Notes: a model not told the origin generated them from the sequence alone. A stretch of 64,000 bases of DNA from Lysinibacillus odysseyi (GCA_014595895.1 JABUKB010000001.1:1860001-1924000); one strand, 5' to 3'. Numbered from the stretch's first letter, positions 46,252 to 55,915 are shown. A program made the numbers and translations.

Positions 46252-46462
46252 AATTAATTCGCGGTACCACCCTAGTTATTGCATACGCAATCACTCAAGA
46301 ATAAATAACGGCTTATAACCGGCGTAGTTTATGGCTACGCTGCTCGCGAGGTGAACTTCATAATGGCGTCATGGTCTGTGCTTTCAGTCTATGGCACAGT
46401 ACTCCCTTAACATGCGTTTCATTACTACTCTTCTCGGTCTTTGCATTTCATATCAAATATAT
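46252..46462 (-). ncRNA. T-box leader of pheST (Phe-specific)
   Basis: The universal T-box sequence AGGGTGGTACCGCG is at 46273-46260 on the minus strand, and would pair with the free 3' end of tRNA. Stem I starts near the transcription start (GAGAAGAGTAGTAATG region). A candidate specifier codon TTC (Phe), inside GAAGTTCACC, is at 46355-46353; this assignment is by eye. Uncharged tRNA-Phe should stabilise the antiterminator and allow pheST expression. Confidence 0.93.
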
Positions 46463-46467
46463 CCATT

Positions 46468-46496
46468 AGTTTACGCTATTTTGCATTTTGTTTCAA
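46468..46496 (-). promoter_or_regulatory. Promoter of the pheST T-box leader
   Basis: Minus strand: TTGAAA (46496-46491), 17-nt spacer, TAAACT (46473-46468). The start falls just before stem I of the T-box. It lies downstream of ysgA, so pheST is separately transcribed. Confidence 0.7.
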
Positions 46497-46527
46497 ATAA
46501 AAATCGATATCTTTCGCATATCTGTCA

Positions 46528-47289
46528 TTACTTCACAAAGGCATACAATAAAATCCCTGTTGCGACCGCCACATTTAATGATTCGGCCCCTCCTAAAATT
46601 GGAATGATGACATTTTGATCTGTTTTGGCAAGTAACTGTGGACTAATACCTGCTCCTTCATTGCCAACGATCAGTGCAAAATTGTCTGTTACTTCAATGT
46701 CACGATATGAAATAGCCTCGTCTAAAGAAGTACCAAATACTTTGACATTGTCATCTTGCAGACGGTCAATCCAGTCATCCAAATCGCCACGTACGACTGG
46801 AATATGGAAGTGTGAGCCTTGTGCGGAACGCATCACTTTTGGGTTATAGGCATCCACACAGCCCTTTCCTAAAATAACAGCATCGATACCAGCCGCATCT
46901 GCTGTGCGAATCATTGTGCCGACATTGCCTGGGTCCTGTACAGCATCGATTAGCAGCACCTTACGCCATGCTGCTTGTTCGACTTCTGTCGGCTCTTCGA
47001 CTTTACAATGAGCGAACACACCTTGCGATTTTTCCGTTTCCGCAATTTCTTTCGCTACCGCGTCATTTACTTGTACCATTTCAATTCCGTCAGTTTCCCA
47101 TAACAGCGGTAGATCCACGCCATCACGTACAATCATTTGTACGATTTGTTCTTTATTTTTCAATGCTTCCTCTACTAAATGGAAGCCTTCAATTAAAAAT
47201 TCACCTTGTTTTTCACGTTCTTTACGCATCGTAGCAAGCTTTTTCCAATGCTTTACTAACGCATTTTGCGTCGATTCAATTCGTTTCAT
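46528..47289 (-). CDS. ysgA: SpoU/TrmH-family RNA methyltransferase YsgA
   Basis: 253 aa. The N-terminal substrate-binding domain (about 5-85; NALVKHWKKLATMRKEREKQGEFLIEG) precedes a SpoU SAM-binding trefoil-knot fold with the motifs DPGNVGTMIRTADAAG, FALIVGNEGAGIS and IPILGGAESLNVAVATGILLY. It 2'-O-methylates ribose in rRNA or tRNA; the exact site is not known to me. Same position as in B. subtilis, between pheS and sspI. Confidence 0.9.
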   Translation of the reverse strand: MKRIESTQNALVKHWKKLATMRKEREKQGEFLIEGFHLVEEALKNKEQIVQMIVRDGVDLPLLWETDGIEMVQVNDAVAKEIAETEKSQGVFAHCKVEEPTEVEQAAWRKVLLIDAVQDPGNVGTMIRTADAAGIDAVILGKGCVDAYNPKVMRSAQGSHFHIPVVRGDLDDWIDRLQDDNVKVFGTSLDEAISYRDIEVTDNFALIVGNEGAGISPQLLAKTDQNVIIPILGGAESLNVAVATGILLYAFVK

Positions 47290-47473
47290 ACGATCCGCCC
47301 TTTTATGTCAGTATCAATGTTGCATTATAACATAGAAGAATCGCTCAAAACAGTATTATCTAATCCACAAAATGCAAGTATTTGTTCCGCTTGTTCAAAA
47401 ATAATTATTTTTATATCCCTGTATTTTCGTATGACTAACGTGACATACTAGTGAAAAAGGAGGTTAAGTTACC

Positions 47474-47683
47474 ATGTCATTTCAAATTCGAGACGCTATT
47501 GCTCAAAACGTAGCGGGTGATTCATCCACTGCTTTTGAAGAAACGATTAATGATGCCATTGCACGTGGCGAAGAACATTTACTACCTGGGCTAGGTGTTT
47601 TTTTAGAAGCTTGGTGGAAGGACGCTTCTGAAAATGAACGTTCTGCCTTCTCTACGAAGCTAGAGCGCATTTTCGTTAGCTAA
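47474..47683 (+). CDS. sspI: Small acid-soluble spore protein SspI
   Basis: 69 aa; B. subtilis SspI has 71. Begins MSFQIRDAIAQNVAG and has the conserved LPGLGVFLEAWW segment, matching the SspI family of minor forespore SASPs (SigG-dependent in B. subtilis). It is divergent from ysgA. AAGGAGG lies upstream with a long spacer (TTAAGTTACC). It confirms a spore-forming host. Confidence 0.93.
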   Translation: MSFQIRDAIAQNVAGDSSTAFEETINDAIARGEEHLLPGLGVFLEAWWKDASENERSAFSTKLERIFVS

Positions 47684-48781
47684 CTATAACTTCTGTAAAG
47701 CACGCCCGCATGTTACGATCTCATTCATGATTGTACCCGCTCCAAAAGAAATACGGAAAAACTGTCGTGCTTCTGAAATCGATTTGCCCATTGCTAAAAT
47801 GGCTTTCGTTCCAGAAGCACTATTTATATCACAGGCACTCCCTGTTGATATATGAATATGTTGCTCATTTAGCTTGAGCATAACTAGCTGCCCCTCCATT
47901 CCGAATTTGCAAATACCCACGATGCTTGGTAATTGGTAAGCCGCCTTTCCTTCAATAACCTCGAACTGTTTGACCGGCAGCATACTGATTAATTTTTCAC
48001 GTAATTGCCAATGCTGAATGAAATTGTATTGATAGTTTTCTACTGCCACGGCAAACGCTACGATGCTTGGTGTATCTAACGTCCCTCCCCGTAACCCCCG
48101 TTCATGTGTAACACCTGGAAACACAGGAGATACCCTAACGTATGGATTAAAATAAACGGCGCCGCCCCCTTTTGGTCCTCCTATTTTATGTGCAGAAATC
48201 GTAATCGCATCCGCTAGCTTTGCAAAATTACCTACATCGAGCTTACAAAATGACTGCACGCAGTCCGTATGATAATAAATCCCGTGTTCCCTAGCAATTT
48301 GAGCGATTTGGCCAATCGGTTGAATCGTACCGATTTCAGAGTTGACGTGTTGAATGGAGATAAGCGTTGTATCTGATCTAATTGTTTGCTTTAAGGTTTC
48401 TAGGTCCACAATCCCTTCTGCTGTCAGCGGTAAACGTGTCACTTCAAAGCCTTCCCGTTCCAATGTATTCATCGCGGCATGCACGGAAGTATGTTCCGCC
48501 ATCGATGTAATAATATGACGCCCTCTTTTTGCAGTGCGTGCTAAGGATAGAATCGCGAGAATATTGGCCTCTGTACCGCTTCCCGTAAAAATAATGCCAT
48601 CTGGATGTACCCCTAATTTATCCGCAATTACCCCTCTTGCCCACGCTACGGCATTAGCGGCTTGTCCGCCTGCATCATGTAAACTTGCGGCATTCCCATA
48701 TAACTTTGTTGCTACTTCTGCATACGCATCGATTGCTTGTTTTGTCATTGGTGTAGAAGCTGCGTAATCTAAATAACTCAT
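47684..48781 (-). CDS. nifS: Cysteine desulfurase NifS (NAD-linked)
   Basis: 365 aa PLP-dependent desulfurase. Signs: YLDYAASTPM at the start, TGSGTEANILAI, VNSEIGTIQPI, the PLP-lysine segment ISAHKIGGPKGGG and the active-site Cys in STGSACDINS. In B. subtilis the nifS next to nadB supplies sulfur for the [4Fe-4S] cluster of quinolinate synthase NadA; the divergent nadBCA here fits that role. It converges on sspI (stop codons abut). Its promoter shares the short region with nadB. Confidence 0.93.
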   Translation of the reverse strand: MSYLDYAASTPMTKQAIDAYAEVATKLYGNAASLHDAGGQAANAVAWARGVIADKLGVHPDGIIFTGSGTEANILAILSLARTAKRGRHIITSMAEHTSVHAAMNTLEREGFEVTRLPLTAEGIVDLETLKQTIRSDTTLISIQHVNSEIGTIQPIGQIAQIAREHGIYYHTDCVQSFCKLDVGNFAKLADAITISAHKIGGPKGGGAVYFNPYVRVSPVFPGVTHERGLRGGTLDTPSIVAFAVAVENYQYNFIQHWQLREKLISMLPVKQFEVIEGKAAYQLPSIVGICKFGMEGQLVMLKLNEQHIHISTGSACDINSASGTKAILAMGKSISEARQFFRISFGAGTIMNEIVTCGRALQKL

Positions 48782-48824
48782 TTATTTTCCCCCATTCTTA
48801 GAAAAGCAATAACACTTGTCTAAT

Positions 48825-48857
48825 TCAATATTTTATGTAAAGATATGTGTCAAGACA
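48825..48857. promoter_or_regulatory. Divergent nifS/nadB control region with candidate operator
   Basis: For nifS (minus): TTGACA (48853-48848), 17 nt, TATTGA (48830-48825). The -35 lies inside TGTCAAGACA (48848-48857). A related AGACAA core is found inverted at 48815-48822 (CTTGTCTA). In B. subtilis, nadBCA and nifS are repressed by NadR/NiaR with nicotinate; these sequences may be its sites, but I cannot confirm the consensus from memory. Confidence 0.35.
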
Positions 48858-48878
48858 ACTGTAAAGAAGGTAAGTAAA

Positions 48879-50459
48879 ATGAACATCCAAACAGACATCG
48901 TCATACTCGGTGGCGGAATTGCAGCCCTGCAAGCTGCACGCAAACTCAGTACACGCTTTTCTGTGCATGTATTAACAAAAGCCAATTTTACAATAAGTAG
49001 CTCCTATAAAGCGCAAGGTGGTATTGCAGCCGTCATCAGTGCCGACGATCAGTTTCACTCTCATATAAATGATACATTCATAGCCGGTGAACATCATCAT
49101 TATGAGGAAAATGTGCGTACATTAGTCGCACAAGGCTCCCGCTATGTCAAACAGTTATTACAAGAAGGCTTTCCTGCCGATTATTTAGAAAACGGTCAAC
49201 TATCGCTTGGCTTGGAAGGCGCTCATAGCCAAAAACGTATCGTTCATGCGGGCGGCGATGCCACTGGTAAACATTTAATTGATTACTATATAGCACATTT
49301 ACCCCCATCTCCGCGCATGACGCTGCATACCTATGAATTTGCATATGAGCTTATTTTAAATACGAGAGGTGAATGCTGCGGGGTACGCGTCAAAACAGCG
49401 CAAGGTCAAAAGACATATTACGCTTCCTACGTGATTTTAGCGACAGGGGGAGCAGGTGCTTTATATAGCTGTACATCCAATCATGCCCATAGTTTTGGAG
49501 ATGGGGTTGCGCTTGCTTACTTAGCCGGAGCAGAAGTAACAGATATGGAATTTGTTCAGTTTCATCCGAGCCTCCTATATGTAAACGGGGCATGTGGGCT
49601 AGTTTCAGAAGCGGTGCGCGGTGCGGGTGGACGTTTTGTGGATGAGAACAACAAACCCATTATGGAAGGCAAGCATCCGTTAGGTGATTTAGCACCGCGT
49701 CATATTACTGCCTACGAAATGTATCAAATGCGTGCAGCGGGGAAAGAAGTCTTTCTCGATATTTCGATGATTGATAACTTCGAACAAAAGTTTCCGACTA
49801 TTACGAAACTTTGCCAACAGCATGGTGTGGATATCGGGATAGGGAAAATTCCGATTGCACCGGGCAGTCACTTTTTGATGGGCGGCGTTGTTGCGACCGC
49901 GCAAGGCGAAACTTCTATCCCAAGGCTGCTAGCTATTGGTGAAGTAGCTTGCACGGGGGTACACGGAGCAAACCGTTTAGCAAGCAATTCATTATTAGAA
50001 GCAATAACATTTGGACAATTAATGGCTGAGCACCTTCTGCAAACAGGGACAAAACAACAGCATTTTAATGAAGCACTTCCATTAAAAAAAGCTATGCCGT
50101 CCCCCTCTTTCACAAAACAAGAATTGCAGAAGGCTATGCTTCAGACAGCAGGAATTGTGCGTCATGCTGAGGCACTCGAAACATTATCCCTCCAATTATC
50201 AAATACTTGGCAACCGGTTGATTTTTCAAATGCTACACAAGCACAAATCGAGCTTTATTTCATGCATGTGACTGCCTCGTTAATCGTACGAGGGGCCTTA
50301 CTGCGGACAGAATCGCGCGGTGCACATATTCGGCAGGAATACGAACAACAAACAGATTGGTCTAAAAAATGGATTGTCTTTCAACGAGGCAATGTGAATG
50401 TGAGGAATACTTTATATGAATACAATCAAATTGAAATCAATGCTTCAACAGTTCTTTAA
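48879..50459 (+). CDS. nadB: L-aspartate oxidase
   Basis: 526 aa flavoprotein; oxidises aspartate to iminoaspartate, the first step of NAD synthesis. FAD-binding VILGGGIAALQAARKL (about residues 8-23), the YKAQGGIAAV loop, HAGGDATGKHL, QFHPSLL, SEAVRGAGG and the ANRLASNSLLEAITFG motif are family features shared with fumarate reductase flavoproteins. The start at 48879 has AAGAAGGTAAG upstream; the frame is open to 48816. It overlaps nadC by 44 nt. Confidence 0.95.
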   Translation: MNIQTDIVILGGGIAALQAARKLSTRFSVHVLTKANFTISSSYKAQGGIAAVISADDQFHSHINDTFIAGEHHHYEENVRTLVAQGSRYVKQLLQEGFPADYLENGQLSLGLEGAHSQKRIVHAGGDATGKHLIDYYIAHLPPSPRMTLHTYEFAYELILNTRGECCGVRVKTAQGQKTYYASYVILATGGAGALYSCTSNHAHSFGDGVALAYLAGAEVTDMEFVQFHPSLLYVNGACGLVSEAVRGAGGRFVDENNKPIMEGKHPLGDLAPRHITAYEMYQMRAAGKEVFLDISMIDNFEQKFPTITKLCQQHGVDIGIGKIPIAPGSHFLMGGVVATAQGETSIPRLLAIGEVACTGVHGANRLASNSLLEAITFGQLMAEHLLQTGTKQQHFNEALPLKKAMPSPSFTKQELQKAMLQTAGIVRHAEALETLSLQLSNTWQPVDFSNATQAQIELYFMHVTASLIVRGALLRTESRGAHIRQEYEQQTDWSKKWIVFQRGNVNVRNTLYEYNQIEINASTVL

Positions 50460-51276
50460 TGAAGATATTGGAGATGGTGACCTTTCAAGTGAAACGATTT
50501 TTAGTGCTACAGAGCAAGGCGCTTTTACATTTTACGCGAAACAAGACGGGATTTTTTGCGGCAAGCAAATTATCGAAATTGGCTTTCCCCTACTTGATCC
50601 ATCATTACAAGTAACTGTTTTTAAAGAAGATGGTGACACACTCCAAAAAGGTGATTCTATTGCGCGCATTGAAGGCTCTTTGCGTAGCTTGCTTACGGGT
50701 GAACGCGTCATTTTGAACTGTATCCAGCGCATGAGCGGGATTGCGACCCAAGCCTATGAAGCAGTACAGCTGACAAAAGGGACAAAGACCAAAATTTGCG
50801 ATACACGCAAAACCATCCCTGGTCTTCGCATGCTAGATAAATATGCTGTGCGGACGGGCGGGGCTTTCAATCATCGCAGTGGTTTATACGATGCCATTAT
50901 GCTAAAGGATAACCATATTTCTTTTGCGGGCAGTATTGCAAAGGCTGTCCAAACGGCACGCGCTAAAATTGGGCATACCGTAAAAATCGAGGTCGAAATT
51001 GAAACGAAGGAACAATTGCTAGAAGCAGTGAATGCAGGGGCTGACATTATCATGTTTGATAACCGTACCCCTGAAGAAATTGCAGACTGGTTACCACTTG
51101 TCCCTCCTCATATAGCAACAGAGGCAAGTGGTGGGATTACACTGGATAACTTACAAAGCTATGCACAAATAGGTGTAGAGTGGATTTCATTAGGTGCTTT
51201 AACGCATTCTGTTACTGCCCTAGATATTAGTGCATTAGTTGAACAGAAAGGAGCCGTAACATATGGTACTCGCTAA
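50416..51276 (+). CDS. nadC: Nicotinate-nucleotide pyrophosphorylase (carboxylating)
   Basis: 286 aa; quinolinate phosphoribosyltransferase that makes nicotinate mononucleotide with PRPP. Typical motifs: [10 protein letters not shown] at the start, [55 protein letters not shown], and the C-terminal [11 protein letters not shown] and [13 protein letters not shown]. The start lies within the end of nadB (44-nt overlap), and its own end overlaps nadA by 14 nt, so translation of the three genes is tightly coupled. Confidence 0.95.
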   Translation: MNTIKLKSMLQQFFNEDIGDGDLSSETIFSATEQGAFTFYAKQDGIFCGKQIIEIGFPLLDPSLQVTVFKEDGDTLQKGDSIARIEGSLRSLLTGERVILNCIQRMSGIATQAYEAVQLTKGTKTKICDTRKTIPGLRMLDKYAVRTGGAFNHRSGLYDAIMLKDNHISFAGSIAKAVQTARAKIGHTVKIEVEIETKEQLLEAVNAGADIIMFDNRTPEEIADWLPLVPPHIATEASGGITLDNLQSYAQIGVEWISLGALTHSVTALDISALVEQKGAVTYGTR

Positions 51277-52366
51277 TTTTATGGAAAGATCGATGCTTCC
51301 TGAACAGTATAAAAACTTATCCACTGCGGAAATGGAGGACCGTATCCGTGCAATTAAGCAAAAGTTTGGGGATACATTATTGATTCCCGGACATCATTAT
51401 CAGCGTGATGAAATCATTCAATTTGCCGACACAATTGGAGATTCTTTACAGCTAGCCCAAGTGGCAGCAGCGAATAAAAAAGCAAAGCATATCGTTTTTT
51501 GCGGAGTACACTTTATGGCAGAGACAGCGGACATGCTGACAGAGGATGATCAAGTCGTTTATTTACCGGATATGCGCGCAGGTTGCTCGATGGCGGATAT
51601 GGCGAATATTTATCAAACAGAAGAAGCTTGGATCGAACTGCAGAAGCTATTCGGCGATACAATCATTCCGCTAACATACGTAAATTCAACAGCCGCGATT
51701 AAAGCATTTACCGGACGTAATGGGGGCGCCTGTGTAACAAGCTCCAATGCAAAAACGTTGGTACAATGGGCTTTCACGCAAAAAGAACGCCTCTTCTTCT
51801 TGCCGGATCAACATTTAGGACGCAATACAGCCTTTGATTTAGGAGTACCGCTTGAGCACATGGCCATTTGGAATCCGATAAAAGGCGAGCTTGAATATGA
51901 TGGCGAGGATATAGAGCAAATCAAGGTTATTTTATGGAAGGGACACTGCTCCGTACATGAAGGGTTTACGATTTATAATATCCGCGAGGTACGTGAAAAA
52001 CATCCGGAGATGAAAATTATTGTGCACCCTGAATGTTCGCGCGAAGTAGTAGCTCTTTCTGATGACAATGGATCAACAAAATATATTTGCGATGTCATCG
52101 AGAATGCTCCTGCTGGCTCTAGCTGGGCAATCGGTACAGAAATGAATCTGGTCAAGCGCTTGATCGCTACTCATCCGGATAAACATATTATTTCGTTAAA
52201 TGAAAATATGTGTCCTTGCCTAACGATGAACCGTATTGATTTACCTCATTTATTATGGGCGTTAGAAACAATCGACAATAACGAAAAAGGAAACATCATT
52301 CAAGTAGATCAAAAAACAACAGCCGAGGCTCTCTTGTCACTTGAGCGAATGCTTCAGCATAGTTAA
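51263..52366 (+). CDS. nadA: Quinolinate synthase A
   Basis: 367 aa, joins iminoaspartate and dihydroxyacetone phosphate to quinolinate using a [4Fe-4S] cluster. Motifs: [48 protein letters not shown], a CVTSSNA segment, HPEC and ENMCPCL; three of the Cys (GCSM, HPEC/CVTS region and MCPC) would hold the cluster. AAAGGAG is 9 nt before the ATG. Last gene of nadBCA, with a terminator downstream. NifS divergently encoded probably loads its cluster. Confidence 0.95.
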   Translation: MVLANFMERSMLPEQYKNLSTAEMEDRIRAIKQKFGDTLLIPGHHYQRDEIIQFADTIGDSLQLAQVAAANKKAKHIVFCGVHFMAETADMLTEDDQVVYLPDMRAGCSMADMANIYQTEEAWIELQKLFGDTIIPLTYVNSTAAIKAFTGRNGGACVTSSNAKTLVQWAFTQKERLFFLPDQHLGRNTAFDLGVPLEHMAIWNPIKGELEYDGEDIEQIKVILWKGHCSVHEGFTIYNIREVREKHPEMKIIVHPECSREVVALSDDNGSTKYICDVIENAPAGSSWAIGTEMNLVKRLIATHPDKHIISLNENMCPCLTMNRIDLPHLLWALETIDNNEKGNIIQVDQKTTAEALLSLERMLQHS

Positions 52367-52498
52367 AAACTCTAGTACCCTATTCTAGTATTCATCCATT
52401 TTGTGAACAAAAAATTTTTATTCATTTAAATTAAAAACTAGTACTTTAATTATATTTTTTTTATAGTATGATGTAATTACAGGAAATATATGTTACAA

Positions 52499-52535
52499 AA
52501 GTAGTATCCTAAGTACTTAGGATACTACTTTTTAT
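52499..52535 (+). terminator. Terminator after nadA
   Basis: A perfect palindrome AAGTAGTATCCTAAG/CTTAGGATACTACTT with a minimal loop and a T run, about 130 nt after the nadA stop and 2 nt before structured repeat copy 2 begins. Confidence 0.85.
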
Positions 52536-52781
52536 AAAGTGAAACTTCAATCAGCGGCAGTTTTCTTCATCCCCGCTGATGAATAAAGGACACAAGCTAA
52601 TTTCGCCACGTCCTGTGGCAACGCTTGTGTAGCCAACATCGTGTTGGTCCGAACCAATCCAGCTTTACGGGTAGTTGATCTCCCACCTATACCTCTCGAT
52701 TTTCTTACGCCTTGAGGGGGATTCTTGCGTCTGTCGCTAACGCTTTCCACGCACATAAATTACTACCCGTTAATGCGGGAT
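52533..52781 (+). ncRNA. Structured repeat RNA, copy 2 (unrecognised family)
   Basis: 249 nt, homologous to 38599-38851 in the same orientation. The helices are kept by paired changes: ATCAGCGG/CCGCTGAT (52550-52557, 52573-52580) in place of GAGTGGGGG/CCCCCACTC; ACACAAGC/GCTTGTGT in place of ACACAAGT/ACTTGTGT; TGCGT/ACGCA (52736-52740, 52749-52753) in place of TGTAT/ATACA. GCCAC/GTGGC, CCAACA/TGTTGG, ACGGGTAGT/ACTACCCGT and the loop CTGTCGCTAACGCTTTC are unchanged. It ends about 20 nt before the Shine-Dalgarno of the hemAT-like gene. Confidence 0.7.
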
Positions 52782-52814
52782 AAAATAAAAATTAAAGTTA
52801 GGGGCTAGAAATGG

Positions 52815-54566
52815 ATGTTTAATACTAATAAAAAATTCGGAAATTATTCTTATTTCTCACAAAAACCTGATTCTGATATCAATACAAATGATCGCTTTAA
52901 GGAGAAGTTAGACTTTCTAGCCCTTTCGCAAATCCGTCGTGAAAGCGTAACATGTCTTTTAGCGATTTATGAGCAGAATCGTGCCTATATATTAGATAAT
53001 TTTTATGACCGTTTATTGATGATTGAAAATTTCAAAAAAATAATCAATGAACATTCGAGTGTAGAACGACTCAAAAAGACATTCGATATGCATTTTACTA
53101 GTCTTTTTAAAGACGAGCTAGATTTGCAGTACGTGTTTAAACGTCGTAAGATTGCCTATACACATGCTCGTATCGGTGTTTTGCCGAACTGGATGATTTC
53201 TGCTTATACTCTCATCAATCAATTGATCATTCCTTTGATTGTGAAAAAATATAACCGTCGTCCCAAGGAAATGATGGATATTTTATTATCCTACAATAGT
53301 TTAATTACGATCGATCAGCAAATTATTGTCGAAACATATATTGAATTCCAAGCAGGATCGATTATTAATGGACTAGGTAAGATTATTCAATATAATGTGG
53401 AACAAGATCAGATTAAACGCTTAATCGACTTTCAGGACGGTCAACAAAAAGATATTATGCTGACAAATGATTCAATGCAAAATTTAGAAGAGAGCATCCA
53501 TACTGTGACAGATTCTCTTCATATGATTTCTGAACATACGCAGGCTTCGTTAAAAGATTTAAATAGCGATTTAGATTCGCTGCGACAAGTAACCGATATT
53601 TTAAAATCCATCGATTATAGTCAGTTGCAAGTAAAAGAAGATGTGGGAGAATTAGTCGAACACGTAAACAGTGTGGCGAATGTCATGTCTCTTATTCAAG
53701 GCGTAGCCGATCAGACAAACCTATTGGCGTTAAATGCTTCAATAGAGGCTGCAAGAGCTGGCGAGGCAGGAAAAGGATTCTCTGTTGTAGCAGATGAAGT
53801 GAGAAAGTTAGCCGATTCTACAAGTCATTCTGTTCATAATGTAGCCGGCAACATTCAAGGCTTATTATCCATTACAAAACGTCTGCATGACCAGACGGAA
53901 AAAACAACAGAGCAGTTGCACGACGGAGTAGCCAATGCCCAACAAATTACACTTTCATTAGATGAGCTAAACACCCGATTACAGCAACAAGGCGATCAAT
54001 TCAATGACATGGCAAACTCGATGACATCCCAAACAGAGCTGTCAGCCAGAGTAGCTGCACTGAATACCAAGCTGGCCGAAAGTACAAAATTCAGCAAAGA
54101 AATCACCTTCGATACGGGTGTTGGGATTTATAACCTTAGCAAGATGATTGATGATTATCGAGTACAAACGATTGCGAAGAACTTCATTATTTCACAGGAA
54201 GATATTATTGAGCTGACGATTACAGATCATCTGTTATGGCGCTGGAAAATTTATAATATGATTCTCGACTTTGAAAAAATGACAGAGGCAGATGTAGGCT
54301 CTCCAGAAAACTCTCGCCTTCAAGAATGGTATCAGGGGATGGGGCGTAAATTGCTAGGAAACGAGCGTGCCTTTATCGAAATTGACCCGCTGCATACGCA
54401 AATTTATACATTAGCCAAACATGCTGTTCGTGCCCATAATAGCGGCCAACAAGCACAAGCAGAGGAAATTTTAGAGGATATCTCAAAAACATCGCAGAAG
54501 GTAATAGATCGCTTACGCGTTTTACAACAAATATTGCTGCAACAAAAATCAAAATATCAGCTTTAA
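52815..54566 (+). CDS. hemAT: Globin-coupled chemoreceptor (HemAT-like) with CZB-like C-terminus
   Basis: 583 aa, soluble; B. subtilis HemAT (oxygen sensor) has about 432. Order: N-terminal sensor globin (about 25-190) with the candidate proximal His117 in [15 protein letters not shown], a linker helix, the MCP signalling domain (about 240-440, tip [21 protein letters not shown]), and an extra C-terminal domain (about 470-575). The extra domain resembles the chemoreceptor zinc-binding (CZB) domain: [33 protein letters not shown]. The usual Cys of CxxGxWY is Ser and the second His of HxxxH is Tyr, so zinc binding is doubtful. Start ATG 52815 with AGGGG 10 nt upstream. Confidence 0.88.
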   Translation: MFNTNKKFGNYSYFSQKPDSDINTNDRFKEKLDFLALSQIRRESVTCLLAIYEQNRAYILDNFYDRLLMIENFKKIINEHSSVERLKKTFDMHFTSLFKDELDLQYVFKRRKIAYTHARIGVLPNWMISAYTLINQLIIPLIVKKYNRRPKEMMDILLSYNSLITIDQQIIVETYIEFQAGSIINGLGKIIQYNVEQDQIKRLIDFQDGQQKDIMLTNDSMQNLEESIHTVTDSLHMISEHTQASLKDLNSDLDSLRQVTDILKSIDYSQLQVKEDVGELVEHVNSVANVMSLIQGVADQTNLLALNASIEAARAGEAGKGFSVVADEVRKLADSTSHSVHNVAGNIQGLLSITKRLHDQTEKTTEQLHDGVANAQQITLSLDELNTRLQQQGDQFNDMANSMTSQTELSARVAALNTKLAESTKFSKEITFDTGVGIYNLSKMIDDYRVQTIAKNFIISQEDIIELTITDHLLWRWKIYNMILDFEKMTEADVGSPENSRLQEWYQGMGRKLLGNERAFIEIDPLHTQIYTLAKHAVRAHNSGQQAQAEEILEDISKTSQKVIDRLRVLQQILLQQKSKYQL

Positions 54567-54577
54567 ATAAGCAGCAG

Positions 54578-54615
54578 GACGTCATTCAGTAATCTACTAC
54601 TGGATGGCGTTTTTG
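54578..54615 (+). terminator. Terminator after the hemAT-like gene
   Basis: Twelve-pair stem CGTCATTCAGTA/TACTGGATGGCG (with wobble pairs) and five T on the plus strand, 13 nt after the stop. Confidence 0.85.
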
Positions 54616-54618
54616 GTT

Positions 54619-54645
54619 ATAAATTACTACCCGTTCATGCGCCAT
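54619..54645 (+). repeat. 3'-end fragment of the structured repeat (copy 3)
   Basis: ATAAATTACTACCCGTT followed by CATGCGCCAT repeats the last 27 nt of copies 1 and 2 (ATAAATTACTACCCGTTAAYGCGGGAT) with three changes. Nothing else of the repeat is present. It lies just after the terminator of the hemAT-like gene, so that gene is bracketed by direct copies of the repeat 3' end. Confidence 0.65.
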
Positions 54646-54680
54646 AAAAAAAGAAACAATCCAGCGTCTCCCGGATTGTT
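54645..54680 (-). terminator. Terminator on the argF side
   Basis: Stem AACAATCC/GGATTGTT with a 10-nt loop and a T-rich tail on the minus strand. It is about 190 nt beyond the argF stop; that gap holds no recognisable gene. Confidence 0.7.
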
Positions 54681-54872
54681 CCTATGTAGTGATGAGGTCT
54701 TCCTTCTAGAAAACGAACATCACGTGATTAGATGATAGCTTCTTATATAACAGCAGCGAGTCCCCCGCAAATTACACAATCTACTATCTTTGCCCTCCAC
54801 CCTTCCTGCTTTAGGCAAAGTATCCAATTTTATTAATTCATATGGCATTTGCAACCCGCGCCTGCCTAGAAT

Positions 54873-55838
54873 TTAAGCAAGTAATGACACTAACACTGCC
54901 TTTTGGGCATGTAAGCGATTTTCAGCCTGTTCATAAATATAAGAATTTGGACCATCGATGACCGATGATGTTACCTCTTCTTCACGATGGGCTGGCAAGC
55001 AGTGCAAGAACATATAATCAGATTTCGCATGTGCCACTAGCTCATCATTGATTTGGTAATCCTTAAAGTCAATAAGGCGTTGTTGTGTTTCTTCCTCTTG
55101 CCCCATTGAAGTCCATACATCTGCATACACTGCATCTGCGTCTTTTACAGCCGCGATTGGATCTGTTGTCAATGTGACAGAACCGCCAGTTGCTTCAGCA
55201 ATCGCCTTTGCTTTTGCCATAATATTAGCATCACATGCATAGCCTTCCGGTGAAGCAACGGCTACATGCATTCCCATATGTGCACAAGCGATAACTAAAG
55301 AATGTGCAACGTTGTTACCGTCACCGATGTATGCTACTTTTAACCCTTTTAACTCACCTTTATTTTCAGCGATTGTTTCTAAATCAGCTAATGCTTGGCA
55401 TGGATGGAACAGATCCGTTAGGCCATTGATTACAGGAATTGTAGCATGCTCTGCTAGCTCTTTTACCATTTCATGCGAGTTGGCACGAATCATAATCCCG
55501 TCTAAATAACCTGACAATACTTTCCCTGTATCGGAGATAGGCTCGCCACGGCCGATTTGCATATCTCTTGCATTCATATACATGCCGTATCCACCAAGCT
55601 GCTGCATCCCTACTTCAAATGATACACGAGTACGCGTAGAGCTTTTTTCAAAAATCATACCTAACGTTTTACCTTCTAGTAAACGTGGGCACTTGCCTTG
55701 TTTTGTAATTGTTTTAAGCTGTGTAGCAAGCTCCAGTAAGTCTTGCACTTCTTTCGATGTATAATCTAACAGCGTCAGTAGGTCCTTCCCCTTAAGGCTT
55801 TCTACTGGTTTCAGCTGCACTTCCTCTAATAATTTCAT
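54873..55838 (-). CDS. argF: Ornithine carbamoyltransferase
   Basis: 321 aa; makes citrulline from ornithine and carbamoyl phosphate in arginine synthesis. Carbamoyl-phosphate site [22 protein letters not shown], and the ornithine loop [11 protein letters not shown] are intact. The start at 55838 has GAGGAG 8 nt upstream; the ATG at 55856 lies before it. No other arg gene is adjacent. A good promoter and an ARG-box-like sequence lie upstream, which suggests control by AhrC/ArgR. The catabolic ArcB form cannot be fully excluded by eye, but no arc genes are near. Confidence 0.92.
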   Translation of the reverse strand: MKLLEEVQLKPVESLKGKDLLTLLDYTSKEVQDLLELATQLKTITKQGKCPRLLEGKTLGMIFEKSSTRTRVSFEVGMQQLGGYGMYMNARDMQIGRGEPISDTGKVLSGYLDGIMIRANSHEMVKELAEHATIPVINGLTDLFHPCQALADLETIAENKGELKGLKVAYIGDGNNVAHSLVIACAHMGMHVAVASPEGYACDANIMAKAKAIAEATGGSVTLTTDPIAAVKDADAVYADVWTSMGQEEETQQRLIDFKDYQINDELVAHAKSDYMFLHCLPAHREEEVTSSVIDGPNSYIYEQAENRLHAQKAVLVSLLA

Positions 55839-55871
55839 GTCAAACGCTCCTCGCATACCTTGTTGTTGATT

Positions 55872-55915
55872 CCATCATACAACTGTATTTTTATAAAGTC
55901 AAGTGAATAATTATG
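55872..55915 (-). promoter_or_regulatory. argF promoter with ARG-box-like site
   Basis: Minus strand: TTGACT (55900-55895), 17-nt spacer, TATGAT (55877-55872). Immediately upstream, CATAATTATTCAC (55913-55901) resembles half of the ArgR/AhrC box (consensus about CATGAATAAAAATTCAAG). The promoter is well supported, the operator is tentative. Confidence 0.6.

Noticed and set aside
52547-52756. Minus-strand 69-codon frame
   Set aside because: Lies wholly within the structured repeat RNA; the homologous copy at 38599 does not keep the same frame open.
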